The notes under the pieces: model-generated
The model's database searches: none
The model's input: the letters and a program-made list of their open reading frames with translations, nothing else
Told to the model about the DNA's origin: nothing
From: Brachypodium distachyon
Lineage: Eukaryota > Streptophyta > Magnoliopsida > Poales > Poaceae
Length of the DNA: 64,000 nt
Direction: 5' to 3'
Assembly: GCF_000005505.3 (NCBI RefSeq)
Contig: NC_016132.3
Span: forward strand, 23,922,501-23,986,500
Position numbers and translations under genes: made by a program
Shown here: piece after piece, positions 22,076 through 34,709 of the stretch
Numbering within the stretch: position 1 is the first letter of the stretch
How the letters are laid out: each line of letters starts with the position of its first letter

Positions 22076-23400
22076 GTTTGTAATCTGGATTTGTAGATGT
22101 AGAACTCCCACCAATGACATCTAAAAACTGATAAGAATGACTATTGTTTGTAATCTGGATTTGTTGCTCATTATGTGAACTGAGGTACGGTCAGCTGGAA
22201 GGAACGCATCGTCATAAATAATTATATCATGCAGGTCATTATCAAGTACAGAAGCTCACATGACCAATAAAAAAGAGACTACGTCGAGAGGTTGGATATA
22301 GAATATTATCACAAACTCGGCGTCTAGAGGTGAAATACTCACTGCTCATTTGTGTAGCAAGAAATCAATGGGGATGGAGTGGGTGGGGGGAGGGGGGAAG
22401 AAAACTCTGGAGGTGATTCCGGCCGGCATTTCCCCTGCACTTTCCTTCTTTCCGATGGGTGGGTGAGGGGGGAAGAAAACGTCACGAAAGAGAACTCCTG
22501 AATTAGGTTTGTGATGATGGAGTTTGAAGGACGGCGGTAGCACCACGTTGGCCCCATGCGCCCATGTGGCGCAGCCTAGGCACTGAGCTTCTCTAGGGAG
22601 AATGCACCCTACAACCGTCTCTGTACGCCTCCTTTTGTGTGGTTTTTAAGAATCCCTATGAATTTTCTTCGCGGCTTAAGTTTCCTAAAATAAAATATCA
22701 AAATTGGGGAAAATCTGTGAGATGGCGGTTGCATTTTAGCCAAAAAATCTTAGTAAAAATTAGTAAAATCCAATAAAAACAACGATGGAAATTTGCAAAG
22801 GAATAGATACATTTGGTACATCTCATGTGTACATACAAAATCATGTGTGAATGAACCATATGAAAGTGGCATCTCCCATGTAAAAATGACCTATCTCGTG
22901 AAAGCGTTACCGATCTTTTAAATATTTAAGGAAACCATTTATTTTTTAATAAGTTTTTTAATTCATGGAAGAACTTTCAATTTTCTAATCTAACTTTCTA
23001 AATATTTCGACAAACAGGTAGTTTGTTAAAATAACTTAAAAAAAATCAAGAAAAACTTTAATTTTTCGTTTCAAGAATTTCCAAATTATGCGACAACTTT
23101 CCATTTCTTGAATGAACTTTGAGGAAAAGTTTCCTTTTTCTGAAAGAACTTTCATCAATTGGAAACAAACTTTTTTTTACCAGTATTGGAAATGAACTTT
23201 CATTTTTTTTCCTAAACATACGATTAAATAATAGGATAAACCTCCCATTTTACTGAATGAACTTTCAGGAATTCATGATTAAAAAAAACTCTTGATTTTT
23301 TTAAGGGACTTCCAAAACTTGAAGATAAATTTCCAACAGATTTTGGATGAAATTTTAGAATTTGGGGCAAACAGGAAGTTAATTTGGACAAATACGCGCA

Positions 23401-24142
23401 TGGGTCAGACCATTTCGGTGGGATTTTTGGCATGAGACACACGTGAAGAAGGCAAGGGGTACGTCGGCCATGTTTTTTTATTAAGCCCCATAGACTATAT
23501 ATACTACCACTTGTATGTCCTACATCAACCAAGCCAAAGGAGTGGAGGCGATGACTTGCCGGTGTCATTCACGGTGACCAAAGGACAACATCTAGCCGGT
23601 GGCACCGAGAACCTGAAGGGAAGTCTCTAGTTTATGGTGACTAGCATTGAATTGCTTCCTCTTTATTACATGGGCTTGTGGGTGCAGTTTTGCGTGCACA
23701 CATGGATGGTGAATCAATCTGATTGTCCTTTGAGTTTTTGCATTGAATTTTATATCCCAATTTGTTTTTGAGAGAGAGGGGTAGTGGATGGAGCAACAGT
23801 CATCGGCGAGGAGGTGGGGATGTGGCTATTGTCGGCAAGAAATTGGGGAAAGGCCAGAGGGATCCAAATGTAGGTATACAATGCCTGCAAAGTAACCCCG
23901 CCAACTGCCTGAGTGCCCCAATGTAGCGCCAGCGTGCCGTTTTTTTTACTCCATCCGCAGATTTGTACTAAATTGATTGCGTGTGAAAGGTTATGGTTGT
24001 CCGTTGTATGCTCTACAAGTTGATATATTTACTTGTCGACTTACCTCTTTCATCTACAAGTTGATATATTTACTTGTCGACTTACCTCTTTCATTGTCGA
24101 TTTTCCGTCCCAGGTAGACGAAACCACACCCTTCCAAGTCCC
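23401..24142. other. Unique interval between module A copy 1 and module B copy 1
   Basis: This 0.74 kb has no counterpart between the second A and B modules, where the two join directly at about 26288. It is either an insertion here or a deletion there. No terminal repeats or gene seen. Confidence 0.5.
24013..24094. repeat. 41-bp perfect tandem duplication
   Basis: Two identical adjacent copies (24013-24053 and 24054-24094) start CTACAAGTTGATATATTTAC and end CTCTTTCAT. Perfect identity implies recent slippage or an assembly artefact. Confidence 0.9.
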
Positions 24143-24744
24143 ACCAAACCCCTCCCTTACATATCTCTCTCACACACCTTCTCTCTCTCATTCTCTCCCC
24201 TATCCACCCAGATCTAGGTTATCGCCACCACCCCTCCCCCCCTCCCCCCCCTCCCCCCCCGCGCACGCTTGCGCTCATGCCGCCCCGCCCGTCTCCCCTC
24301 TCGCCACCGTGCCCCACCCCCTTGTGCCTCTGGCTTCCCTCACCCCGCGCATTGCAGCCATGAGGCTAGCACTGTTGACCAGATCCACCAGATCCAGGCC
24401 CACCGACCCGAGTTTTGGCAGATCCGGACCATGCCGCTCCACCCCGCGTTCCGTCATCGCAGAGGCTCCGCCCGCAACGGTGCTTCTTTGTCAGCCCCAG
24501 GAGGGCGATGCAGATCGATGCAATGCCGTCGTCGCTCGTAGCCAACCGAAGCGCAGACATGTGGCCACCGCTGCTGGCCGTTGAGGCCAGAAGGAAAGTC
24601 TTATCTTCGTGCTTTTTTAACTCAAATTTTTAACTCAGGCTCATGCATCCGAGGTTAAGCCTTTACCACCAATAAGTAATTTTATACTCACTCTGCCCGA
24701 AAATAATTATCTTGGATTTGGATAGACAGGGGAGTAGGTGCTAA
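24143..24744 (+). repeat. Duplicated module B, copy 1
   Basis: It aligns with 26288-26965. It begins AAACCCCTCCCTTACATATC, has a CT-rich stretch, then a GC-rich short open segment (MRLALLTRSTRSRP, then QPKRRHVATAAG) shared with copy 2, then CATGCATCCGAGGTTAA. Homopolymer-like C runs lie at 24233-24260. The shared peptide could be a real first exon or only a conserved duplicate; I cannot assign it. Confidence 0.75.
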
Positions 24745-26287
24745 CTTGAAAAATAGTTGTGTCCCATTTGGTACGTTTGAGTGGCGACCCGGGCATCCAA
24801 GAGGACTGCCGCGGAGACGAAGGTCATGCATGGTTTTGAACCACTAGTCTCAGAACGGTGAGTCCGCGGCGTAGGCGGGGTCGTTGCGCAGGTCGTCCGG
24901 CAGCAACGACTATTGTTTGTAATCTGAATTTGTAGATTTAGAACTCCCACCAATGACATCTAAAAACTGATAAGAATGACTATTGTTTGTAATCTGTATT
25001 TGTTTTTCATTATGCGAACTGAGGCACGGTGAGCTGGAAGGGATGCATTGTCAGAAAGAATTATATCATGCAGGTCATTATCAAGTACAGAAGCTCACAT
25101 GACCAATAAAAAAAAGATTACATCGAGAGGTTGGATATAGAATATTATCACAAACTCACGGTCTAGAGGTGAACTACTCACTACTCATTTGTGTAGCAGG
25201 AAGTCAATGGGGAATGGGGTGGATGGGTGTGGTGGAGGGGAAGAAAACTCCGGAGGTGATTCCGGCCGGCATTTCCCCTGCACTTTCCTTCTCTCCGATG
25301 GTAGGTTTTCTGGTGTTTTTTCTCTCTATTGTTCTTGCATCCATCCCCCGCATCAAAATGTCACGAAATTTATAGAGAACTCCTGAATTAGGGTTGTGAT
25401 GGAGTTTGAAGGGCAGCGGTAACACCACGTTGGCCCCACGCGCACATGTGGCGCAGCCTAGGCACCGAGCTTCTGTAGGGAGAATGCACCCTACAATCGT
25501 CTCTGGACGCCTCCTTTTGTTTGGTTTTTAAGAATCCCTATGAATTTTCCTCGCGGCTTAAGTTTCCTAGAATAAAAGATCAAAATTGGGAAAAATCTGT
25601 GAGATGGCGGTTGCATTTTAGGCAAAAAAATCTTAGTAAAATTTTGTAAAATCCATTAAAAAAACGATGGAAATTTGCAAAGGAATAGATACATGTGGTA
25701 CATCTCACGTGTACATACAAAACCATGTTTGAATGAACCATATGAAAGTGGCATATCTCCCATGTCAAAATGACCTATCTCGTGAAAGCGTTACCGAACT
25801 TTTAAATATTTAAAGAACCATTTATTTTCTAATAAGCTTTTAGAATTTATGGAAGAACTTTCATTTTTCTAATCTAACTTCCTAAATATTTTGACAAACT
25901 GGTAGTTTGTTAAAATAACTTCAAGAAAATCAAGAAAAACTTTAATTCTTCGTTTCAAGAATTTCCAAATTATGCGACAACTTTCCATTTCTTGAATGAA
26001 CTTTGAGGAAAAGTTTCCTTTTACTGATAGAACTTTCTTCAATTGGAAACAAACTTTTTTTTTACCAATATTGGCAATGAACTTTCTTTTTTTTCTAAAC
26101 GGATGTTTAAATAATAGGATAAACCTCCCATTTTTCTCAATGAACTTTTGGAAATTCATGGTAGAAAACTCTTGATTTTTTAAGGGATTTCCGAAACTTC
26201 AAGATAAATTTCCAATAGATTTTGGATGAGGTTTTAGAATTTGGGGCAAACATGAAGTTAATTTGGACAAATACGCACATTGGTCGG
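24745..26287. repeat. Duplicated module A, copy 2, with the empty retrotransposon site
   Basis: This is the continuous version of module A. At 24915-24919 it carries a single GTTTG where copy 1 has the 5.9 kb Tat element flanked by two GTTTG copies. It also has about 54 bp (near 24841-24890) that copy 1 lacks. No gene seen. Confidence 0.88.
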
Positions 26288-26965
26288 ACCAAACCCCTCC
26301 CTTACATATCTCTCTCACACACCCTCTCTCTCTCTCATTCTCTCCCACATCCATCCAGATCTAGGCAATTGCCACCACCTCGCGTCCCTCACACTCGCGC
26401 CGCCGCGCGCGCCCCGCCCGTTGCGCTCATGCCGCCCCGCCCGTCTCCCATCGCGCCGCCGCGCGCGCCTCCCCTTGTGCCGCTAGCTTCCCGCACCCCG
26501 CGCGTCGCCGCCATGAGGCTAGCGCTGTTGACCAGATCCAGCAGATCCAAGCCCACCGGCCTGAGTTTCAACAGATCCGGACCGCGACTCTCCACCCCGC
26601 GCTTCGTCGTTGCCGAGCCCCAGGAGGACGATGCAGATCGACACCATGTTGTCGTCGCTCGCAGCCAACCGAAGCGCAGACATGTGGCCACCGCTGCTGG
26701 CCTGCGAGGCCGGAAGGCAAGTCTTATCTTTGTGCTTTTTTTAACTCAGGCCGATGCATCCGAGGTTAAACCTTTACCACCGATAAGTAATTTTCATGAT
26801 TCCTCTGTCCGGAAATACGTACTTCTTCCGATCCATATTAATTGTTAAAATATTACATGTATCTAAACACTTTTTAAACATAAATACATTCATATTTGGA
26901 CAAATTTGAGACAAATAATATGACCCGAAGGGAGTGTCTTGGATTTGGACAGACAGCGGAGCATG
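26288..26965 (+). repeat. Duplicated module B, copy 2
   Basis: Same order as 24143-24744: AAACCCCTCCC, CT-rich stretch, GC-rich segment with MRLALLTRSSRSKP and QPKRRHVATAAG, then the CCGAGGTTAAACC block. A MITE interrupts the last part. The open segment is preserved in both copies apart from indels in the middle. Confidence 0.75.
26820..26935. mobile_element. Stowaway MITE inserted in module B copy 2
   Basis: The ends CTTCTTCCGATCCATATTAA and, in reverse, CTCCCTTCGGGTCATATTA are inverted repeats. TA flanks the left side. Copy 1 of the module (about 24708) runs straight through this point, so it is another empty site. Confidence 0.8.
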
Positions 26966-27133
26966 GATGCTAACTCGACTGGTTACGAGTTAGTACGAGT
27001 TACCAAAATAAAGCTGGCTAGTTTCCGGTTATTTTTTCCACGCCTACTATCCGCCCCCTTTCCTAGACATCGCCGGCGGCCGCTCCCGCGGGCCGCCTCC
27101 CAGTCCGCAGCGCCGCCTAACTGACCTTCGATC

Positions 27134-28942
27134 ATGGCCTCACCGCCGGCGCCGGTTTCGGCCTCGCCGGCCTCCTCCGCTCAGGTCCGCCTACCCTTCT
27201 TCGATCTTCCCCATCCATGTTTGGTTGATTGATCTCTCCGCAGCTTTGGTTCTTCCCCTATCTGGTTGGTCTACTCGTTGATTGATGGCTATGTGATGCT
27301 CAGCGGGTGATTTCTTCACTGTTGTCGTAGGTTTGGTTGCATCTGGCTGTTGTTTTGAAATGGATGGGTGGATCGTGATAGTGATATGGTAATATCGACA
27401 TACTAGATCCTTTAAAAAAATTGGGCTGTTTTAGAGGAACAGAAACGTTGGCTCAGGCTGCCATATTGGTTTTCATGGCTTCCGAATAGGATTTGTTGAT
27501 TCCGTACGCAGGTTCTTTTATTAGGGAATGGGTGCACGACAAATTTAGGCCCTTTGTCTGTTAGCCTGAATTTATGTTTATTTATATTAGTCTCCAAATC
27601 TAAATTCTTGTCAAGTTGGACTGTTTATATGGAGTGAGCACTCGTACAGGAGGACTCAATATTTTACTTTCTTGCACCTATGGCTGTTTTTTAAGCGGTG
27701 GAGTGTCGATATAGGTAACTGCAGGCATAGATGACTGTTTTAACCAGTTATAGGGAGCATAGGAACAAAGATGAACACCAAATAATTTTGGGTTCTTAAT
27801 AAAATCTTGGAATCAAAGAGAGCGTGCACAAACGGCTGACGATTTCTGCAATTTGTCCAATAACTAAAGGGGTTGCACAGTTTGCTCCACTTCAATAAAC
27901 TAAATGTTCTAGAACTAGGTCACTGTAGGTTCGATATGATGATCCATAATTCCATATGCCCTTTGGCAATTGCCATTATGGCATTGCTACTCTATTTACA
28001 GTTCTTAAGTTTTAATGGCAATATGATGTAACCAACAATAGTGAGTACTACGTCCAAATAAAATAGTTTCGTTTCTTTGCCCTTCCAACATAATGGATCA
28101 CAAAACTATGCAACCCTGTCAACATAATGGAGAGCACCCAGGTGCAAGAATGCATTTCCCATCATAGACAAAGTACTAGTGTTTTATGCGTTATAGTGAA
28201 ATAACCAGTGGAAGCAGTTTTCATGTTTGCTATTTACTGTATGAAATTTGATCCATTATTCTACTCAGCAGAATTTGTATCCCTGAAAGCTGTCACTAGT
28301 CACTACCATCCATCTTCAATTTATGTTTTCCTGATAGACTAAATTTCATGTTTTCAGTTCAACTGCCCACTTCGTATAGATTTCTTACCCTGTCTGATAT
28401 TATAATTTTTTTTGACAGTAAACCTTTTGATTTTTGCAGAGAAAACGAGGTTCAACAGAAACCATTGGCTTGTATGCAGTTCAGTGTTGTGAATGTCATA
28501 AATGGCGTACCGTTCCAACAAAAGAGGAATTTGAGACACTTCGTGAGAATTTCACTGATGACCCATGGGTCTGCACTAAAAGACTTGACTGCTCGTGTAA
28601 AGACCCTGGGGACATTGAGTACGATAGCAGCCGCATCTGGGTAATCGACAAGCCCAACATACCAAAGCCTCCGCCCAAGACAGACAGGCTAGCGGTTATG
28701 AGAGGGGATCTGTCTAAATTGGACATCTACTATGTTATGCCAAATGGGAAGCGCGCAAGGTGCACAGGGGATGTGCAGAAGTTCCTCGACGCAAATCCAG
28801 ATTACAAAGATCGCATATCAGTTGAAAGTTTCAGTTTTGCGACACCAAAGATTGTTGAGGAGACTGTTTCTCACAGCTCTGCGTGGAAGGCTGGGAAGGC
28901 CAAAAAGCAGGACAAGACAAATGCTTCAAGCAGCAAGAACTA
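27134..28942 (+). CDS. CW zinc finger and methyl-CpG-binding-domain protein, MBD4-like
   Basis: Exon 1 is 27134-27184 (17 codons, MASPPAPVSA...), ending CAG before GTCCGC. Exon 2 is 28440-28942 after TTTTTGCAG. The intron is 1255 bp and phase 0. The 184-residue product matches the small plant MBD proteins that pair a CW finger with an MBD (the Arabidopsis MBD2/4/12 group). It has CW residues C33 and C36 in QCCECHKWRT, W39, DPWVC (C62) and C68/C70, then the MBD-like region from about 94 (KPPPKTDRL) through LDIYYVMPNGKR to the FLDANPDYK block near 132-140. It ends in a Lys-rich tail. The expected role is chromatin binding in the nucleus; CW domains can read methylated histone H3K4. Whether this subgroup binds methylated DNA is doubtful from what is known of its relatives. 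No disabling change is seen. Confidence 0.9.
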
Positions 28943-29552
28943 ACTATGTTCACTTGCTGTCCTCCTCTACCTTGTTGGTCAGTTGTTGTTTTTATATCTG
29001 TGATGTACTCTCAGCACTCTAAGGCTTCCTTTTTATGCATCAACTCCTGGGAAAATTCTGAGATGGTTGAGAAGGCTACATGCTGTAGTCACTCTTTTCA
29101 TAAATAAACAACTGTGGTTACAGATATATATCCTTCACTTTGCATGCATGGACATCTCATTAGAAAGAAACACGGTTAATGAAATATAGCAAGTGTTTAT
29201 TTCTGAATCGACTTAGAAATAGTTATTTCTCAGTCAACAATCATAGCAATCTGATCAAGATTTTCTCATCATTTTTACTTGCATGATTTTTGGACGAATC
29301 TTACTGATTGTCGGCATTGACTTAGAAATAGTTATTTCTCAGTCGACGGAGAAATAGCAAATCCGATATACGAAGACTAGCTTACTGCGCTCCAGTTCGG
29401 CAATACCTGATACCAACATGTTATTGGGTTCTAAAGCTGGATGGAATATGGATATTTTCTTTCTTTTCATCTTCTTGCCAAAATTTGTTTGGGCCGCCAG
29501 GCCTGACTCATTTTAGGATCCTGTGATCTTCTGTTAGTGCACAAATTTGTGC
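28943..29552. other. 3' flank of the CW-MBD gene
   Basis: The untranslated tail and intergenic DNA. AATAAA-like words occur at 29101-29106 (CATAAATAAAC), a possible polyadenylation signal. A 30-bp direct repeat, GACTTAGAAATAGTTATTTCTCAGTC, occurs at about 29209 and 29318. Confidence 0.45.
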
Positions 29553-29554
29553 TA

Positions 29555-29667
29555 CTCCCTCCGGCTGGAATTATTTGTCGAAATATTACATGTATTTAAA
29601 CGTTTTTTACATATAGGTACATTCATATTTGGACAAATTTGTGACAACTAATACCGGCCAGAGGGAG
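29555..29667. mobile_element. Stowaway MITE
   Basis: CTCCCTCCGGCTGGAATTAT at the left pairs with the reverse of the right end, CTCCCTCTGGCCGGTATTAG. TA is present at 29553-29554 and 29668-29669. The internal sequence closely resembles the MITE at 26820-26935. Confidence 0.9.
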
Positions 29668-29669
29668 TA

Positions 29670-30280
29670 CTAAATTTTTTGAATCTTATGTATTTTTGCA
29701 TTTGTTTGGTTGTTTGTGTACGAAATTTCGCTTACCAACCTCACGCTCCTATAGCTATAGCAGGTAACAACACACATGTGAGAAATGTTAGAAAGTACAC
29801 ATTATCACATACTATTAAGGTGCACGCTAAAATATATATTATTATGTTGTCCGAAGGGGCAAGGAGAATGAAGACCTAGAATAACGAAATGAGAGTGCGA
29901 GAATAGAAGCTTGGTTCAATATATGGGATGTGTTACATAAATATAAATAAAAATAGATTTTCTTCTAGCGTTCAATATAGGCACAAATTAGAAACAATAT
30001 TTTTGAAACATTAGAAATCAACAATATCAAACTGAAGTTTTCGAGCTACAACGTATGTTATTGATCGACCATGCTACTAAATAGGAGTAATAGATGGAAC
30101 TTTTTTGTAATCCCCAGTAACTCAAGATACAAGGGTCGAAAGTATATTAGATCGCATTGATATAGAATATAATAGTATCTTACATCTTGCATAATCTCAT
30201 GGGTTAGCTCGAAATGAAACATAAAGTTTTGTAGCGGAAAGCAGAAGATACACGAGTCCCATAACAACTCCACAGTCGAA
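29670..30280. other. AT-rich intergenic DNA
   Basis: No gene or clear repeat boundary. The 5' part of the following long-LTR relic may begin somewhere here (after about 30050), but I cannot place its edge. Confidence 0.35.
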
Positions 30281-33200
30281 ACATGTTAGAATGTAAACTC
30301 GCAACCCTAACAAATTGTACCTCACTCTTCACCTGGTTCACCTGCAACATGAAACATTGCAGCCACTGGAGGGTCAATACATTGAATTATTGGCAAGTCC
30401 ACAAAAGGGTTATTATAACAAACCTATCAAGTACATGTAGTATTTGGCTAAGTGGAGTTCAGGATTTTTGCGTGAAAGCAGAAAATAATTTTACCCTACT
30501 ACAAAAGATGTTACAATAATATTAACTATTGGGCGCCGGTAGACACATCGATGCTTCTATTAAAACTATTAGACATTCGGTAGACACACCAATGCTCTTA
30601 TCCCAAGTTCAAGCCATTCATTTTATTAAAAAATTAGAATGAGTGAGACCTTTTTTACAGCTCCCAAATCTAGTTGCTCATAATTGTCTGTAACCGAGGA
30701 CACGGCTAAGTACTTAGTTTGACACTCTCGAGGGGTTGTACACATTCCTCACAAGAAACCGACAGGTTAATCCCTTGCTGTCCTTAGGATAGAATAGCAA
30801 TGGCGTCGATTACGAGAATTTTCAGAAGTAATCACCCAGACCACCTGAGGGACGCGTTCCTACCTACAGTGCTACATACCGATGTCATCTCGGATCCAGG
30901 ATCATACGACTTACTCCATCAAGTCAGAGCCCATATTAGCTTGTGGTTGTACTGGAAGCTACTAAACAGGAAACTAGTCCAGTGTCTGGATACCCCGGGT
31001 GGCCTTTCACATTTGCGACGTAGGCGTTCCCATAGAAATGGAGAGACGACTCATAAATATGGACCCATAGACATGGACCTGACGCCGCATACATCCAAAA
31101 ACTCAAAGCCGCCCACTCAGGATGGTTCATTAGAGTTGTTTTAGCCAAGATCTCCAAAATACAGTACAACAACATTGTGGTAAATGTGATTCCCTCCCAC
31201 ACATAATAATCATAGCACCGCTAAGCGTATAACTACACATGGTGGCTACTTGTGGGGAGTTAATGGCACAGGTATCCTACTCTACTAGGACAAAATTAGG
31301 TAGCATAGATACAGTAATAATTCTATCAATGCAAACTACACAACACTAGTGCATATAAGGATTAAAATAAGGGCAATAGTAGGAATTTATTGTGAAAGTG
31401 AAACTTGACTGTTTAGTGTCTTTTTATTCTTCTTGTTTTTCGATACTCACAGTTATCGCACTCCGTACAATCTATCGTGAAGAAAAGAATAACTCCAATA
31501 AACACAATGTTCATAGAACACCAAAGAAATTCGAAATAGAACAAACCGAAGTGCAAACATATGACAACAGTACCTAAGCATGGCACCCATACTCTACTAC
31601 ACAAGATAGGGTTCAAAACTAAAGGCTAGGAAAGGCAAGGGCTGAATTTGAGCTTGGATGGATGAAGCATGGCTGTTAACAGATACAAAGTTCTATGGAT
31701 TATGGGATACCGTATATGAACATCATAAGGTGTAAAAAGTAGTCCAGAATTTAGAGTTGGGCGTACTGCTGTCAACAAAGAAGGAATCAATTGATTTGGA
31801 ACTGTGGATCAACATATATGAGTCTCCGAAGGTGGCTAATCAGATTAAGAGTTCTGCGAATACAGTTTTCAACGGATGATGTATTGGTGTGGATGAACTT
31901 GGAAAGGTGTTGAAAGAGGTCTAGGATTTAAAGTTGTATGTGATCTCGACATAACAGAAATAATAATCTATTCTGGAGGAATGGGTCAAAAGATCTATGC
32001 TCCGGAAGACAGCTAATCAATGTGACAGTGTTAACAGAAACGACTTTTGATTGAAGATGCACTTCTGTAGATGAAACCGAACTTGTGCAACAATTACACT
32101 AACATGTAGAAAAGGAACTAATTGATGATCTACACGAGTTTTGTAACCAAAAGGATAAACGGAATAATCTATATGAATTTCGAAAGGTGGCTAATCCAGA
32201 AGCAACATGCTGTGAATAGCAATTTCCAACGAATGTGCACCACAGAAGATACTGGATACGGGGTATACAAAGTGATTTAATATATAGAGATAAACGTGAT
32301 ATATCTACAGAAAAAGGATCCGGCTAGAAATGATCTACGGTTTGCAAGATACGGTCCACTGAAGTGAACTACTCAATACTGTTCGGCTGAGATGCTCACC
32401 GAAAGGAAGTTTGCCGGAGTTGAAAGGAAGTCGTCGGCAGGGTCGATGTGGTCATGAAAGACGTCGAGGGTGACGAGAGAAAGCCGAGGGTGGTCGCGGT
32501 GGAGACGGCGGCACGACGTGGAGACGACGGCGGCGGCAGCGGTTGTCGTTAGAGTCGACGTTCCGGCGGGCTTCGGGGCCGAAGAGGGGACTAGGGATGT
32601 GCATAGCGTCGAGGTGGACGTCGTGACACGGCTTGCGATGTCGGAGCGTCCTTGCACGGCGACGAGTGGAGCTCCGGGGCGCGGCGTTTGTGTGTCCTCG
32701 GGGTGACGCGGCCAACGGCGTACATGGCTTGCAAAGGCTCGAAGTGATGCTCTCGGAATCTTCTTGTAGGGGCCGAGGAGGGAGATCAGGCGAGGATGTC
32801 ACCGGCCGGCAGTAATGGCATTGGCCATTAATGGCTAGAGGCGGTAAAGGCCGTGATTGAGGAATTTAAGGATGGAAATAGGAAGAGGAGTTCCGTGGCG
32901 TTCGGTTCAGTGCATCTGGAAGGAGAACGGGGCAGGGAGGCACGGTCGGGGGCGGAGATTGCGGCGGTGATGGTGTTGTCTGCGTGCTTCCGTGTGTGGG
33001 CGCGAAGAGGAAGACGATCGTGACGGTCTGTTGGGCTGGGGCAGCTCGGTCCGAACATGGGCCTAGAGGGAGAGGAAGTTCGGCCTAGGAAGGAAAATTA
33101 AAGGAGAGAAGAAGGGGAGGGGAGATGGGCTGGGGCAGCTCGGCAGGGAATTGGGCCAGAAGAAGGGTGCAGCCCAAGGAGTAAAAGAGAAAAAACAAAG

Positions 33201-34219
33201 GGAAGGTGAGCTGTTGCTGTAGGCCTGGTCAGCGGGCTGGGGAGACAGAGGGGGGAAGGCAGGGCTGGGGGAGGTGGGCTTCGGCCCAAAGGTAGGCTTA
33301 GGGATTTATAGCCTTTTCATTTCAAACAATTCACACAAATTCAAATACGGTTTGTAAATAAAATATGAACTCCAAATAATTCCAGTAAATCAAAATAAGT
33401 GTTGTGAGTTTAGGAAATATAGTTTCTACCCAAATGTTTTTTATAAATACTTTTATACTAAAATAAGTTTTGAAAAAACTCCAAATAAAATCTCATACTG
33501 AGTAATATTTATTTGATTCAATAAATTCCCAAATAGATTTACAAGACCAAATCATGCACTTTCTAAACCATTGCAAATGTTTCCAACTATATAAATTCGG
33601 GATTTGGGAAGTCACGTTATCCCACTCTCAACGATGGAATAAATGTGGGAATAACATTTGCACATGAGGATGTCACGTTATCCTCTTCTCGAATATTTGA
33701 TACATTGTTCTCGAAAAACAAAATGATCATGACAAAATAAAAATCGAGAAAAACATAGCTGCATCATTGAATATCTTTCCAACCTTATAATTAGGAAAGT
33801 CATATTATTCCCTCTCTTTAACAATTAAATAAATATTGGAAAACATTTCTAATCGATTCAAATATTTCAACAATGCTCTCAAATAGTCATGGCATCCAAA
33901 TTGGAAATTTGGGAGGTTTATAAATCCTTCAAAAAGAAATGGGATTTATTAAGATAAAAAGAATAATCCAAATGCAAATGGGTACAAATAAAATACTTTC
34001 AACTTATATAAATCTCCCAACCATGTTGTATAATTTGGATAGTCATATTAATCCAATCTTTTGTTGAAAATTCAAACATGGTTTGAAAATTTTTAAATAA
34101 GACCTAAAAGTTTGAAATCCTTAATAATTTCATAACCAAAATATTTCCAAAGCCAATATTTTAAGTAAAATAATTATTTTATTTAACATTTCAAAATGGG
34201 AAAATTTTGGGATGTTACA
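30281..34219 (+). repeat. Long LTR-like relic ending GGGATGTTACA, copy B
   Basis: The order of landmarks matches the insertion at 48092-51767: the TCTGTAACCGAGGACACGGC block (30690), the CTCACCG...GTTTGCCGGAGTTGA block (32396), a TATA-like GGGATTTATAGCC (33300), the AAATAAA-rich 3' part and the end TTGGGATGTTACA at 34219. It is heavily diverged and its 5' end is not identifiable. Open frames inside (for example near 32373-32815 and 33098-33289) are GC-driven; I do not call them genes. Confidence 0.6.
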
Positions 34220-34557
34220 TACGACGTGAAGATCGGGCCACCCTCAGGCGCCAACTCCTTCAAACAGGTTTGTGCCTATCATTTCTGGTACTTGAAATCT
34301 CCTCCTAATGTTTGGAAATGCTCCTCGATGATATAGGCAGTGTACTGGCCATAAATAATTCCCCCTGACAGGGAGTTGAGGTATTTGTAAGTGATGGAAA
34401 TACAATTATTCCTCACATTGATCCCAAATCTATGAGGGGCCATTGATGTACGCTGGGGTGGTGATATCGGTATTTAATCGAATAATCGCAGATGGGAAAT
34501 CTTTGGTAGATGTCCACGTATAAATAGGATACGGGGGTTATTACGATATGCGGTTGT
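34220..34557. other. Junction DNA between LTR relic and truncated Tat element
   Basis: Directly after the LTR relic the plus strand reads an exon-like open stretch (YDVKIGPPSGANSFKQ, 34219-34266) followed by GTTTGTG, which could be a splice donor. It may be a captured exon; I do not recognise it. The rest has no feature. Confidence 0.25.
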
Positions 34558-34709
34558 TCACTTATGAATTAAGTCTTCATCGTGTAAAACTGTGTGACCC
34601 AACATGAGTCTTAATCTTGGAAGAAGAACACAAGTGTAATCATCGTCGACGTAGGTACCGAAGACTAACGAGGAAGAAGCAAATCCACCACATAGAAGGA
34701 AAGTATAAG

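Larger units (their letters stand above)
16035..23400. repeat. Duplicated intergenic module A, copy 1 (interrupted by retrotransposon)
   Basis: The parts 16035-16172 and 22076 to about 23400 together align to 24745-26287. Landmarks are AAAATAGTTGTGTCCC, GAGTGGCGAC, GGTCGTCCGGCAGC, TAATCTGGATTTGTAGATG, and GGCGCAGCCTAGGCAC. The 3' part is an AT-rich tract rich in GAACTTTC and AATTTCC words. The intervening 5.9 kb is the Tat element. No gene is seen in the module itself. Confidence 0.85.

Noticed and set aside
32373..33289. Genes in the GC-rich part of the LTR relic
   Set aside because: Overlapping frames on both strands with Ser/Pro/Arg bias; the position matches the GC-rich leader of copy A, so it is LTR sequence.
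29719..34224. A TACGA target-site duplication for the long-LTR relic
   Set aside because: TACGA follows the relic's end, and another TACGA occurs at 29719, but the latter is not followed by a TG LTR start or by sequence similar to 48092, so it is chance.
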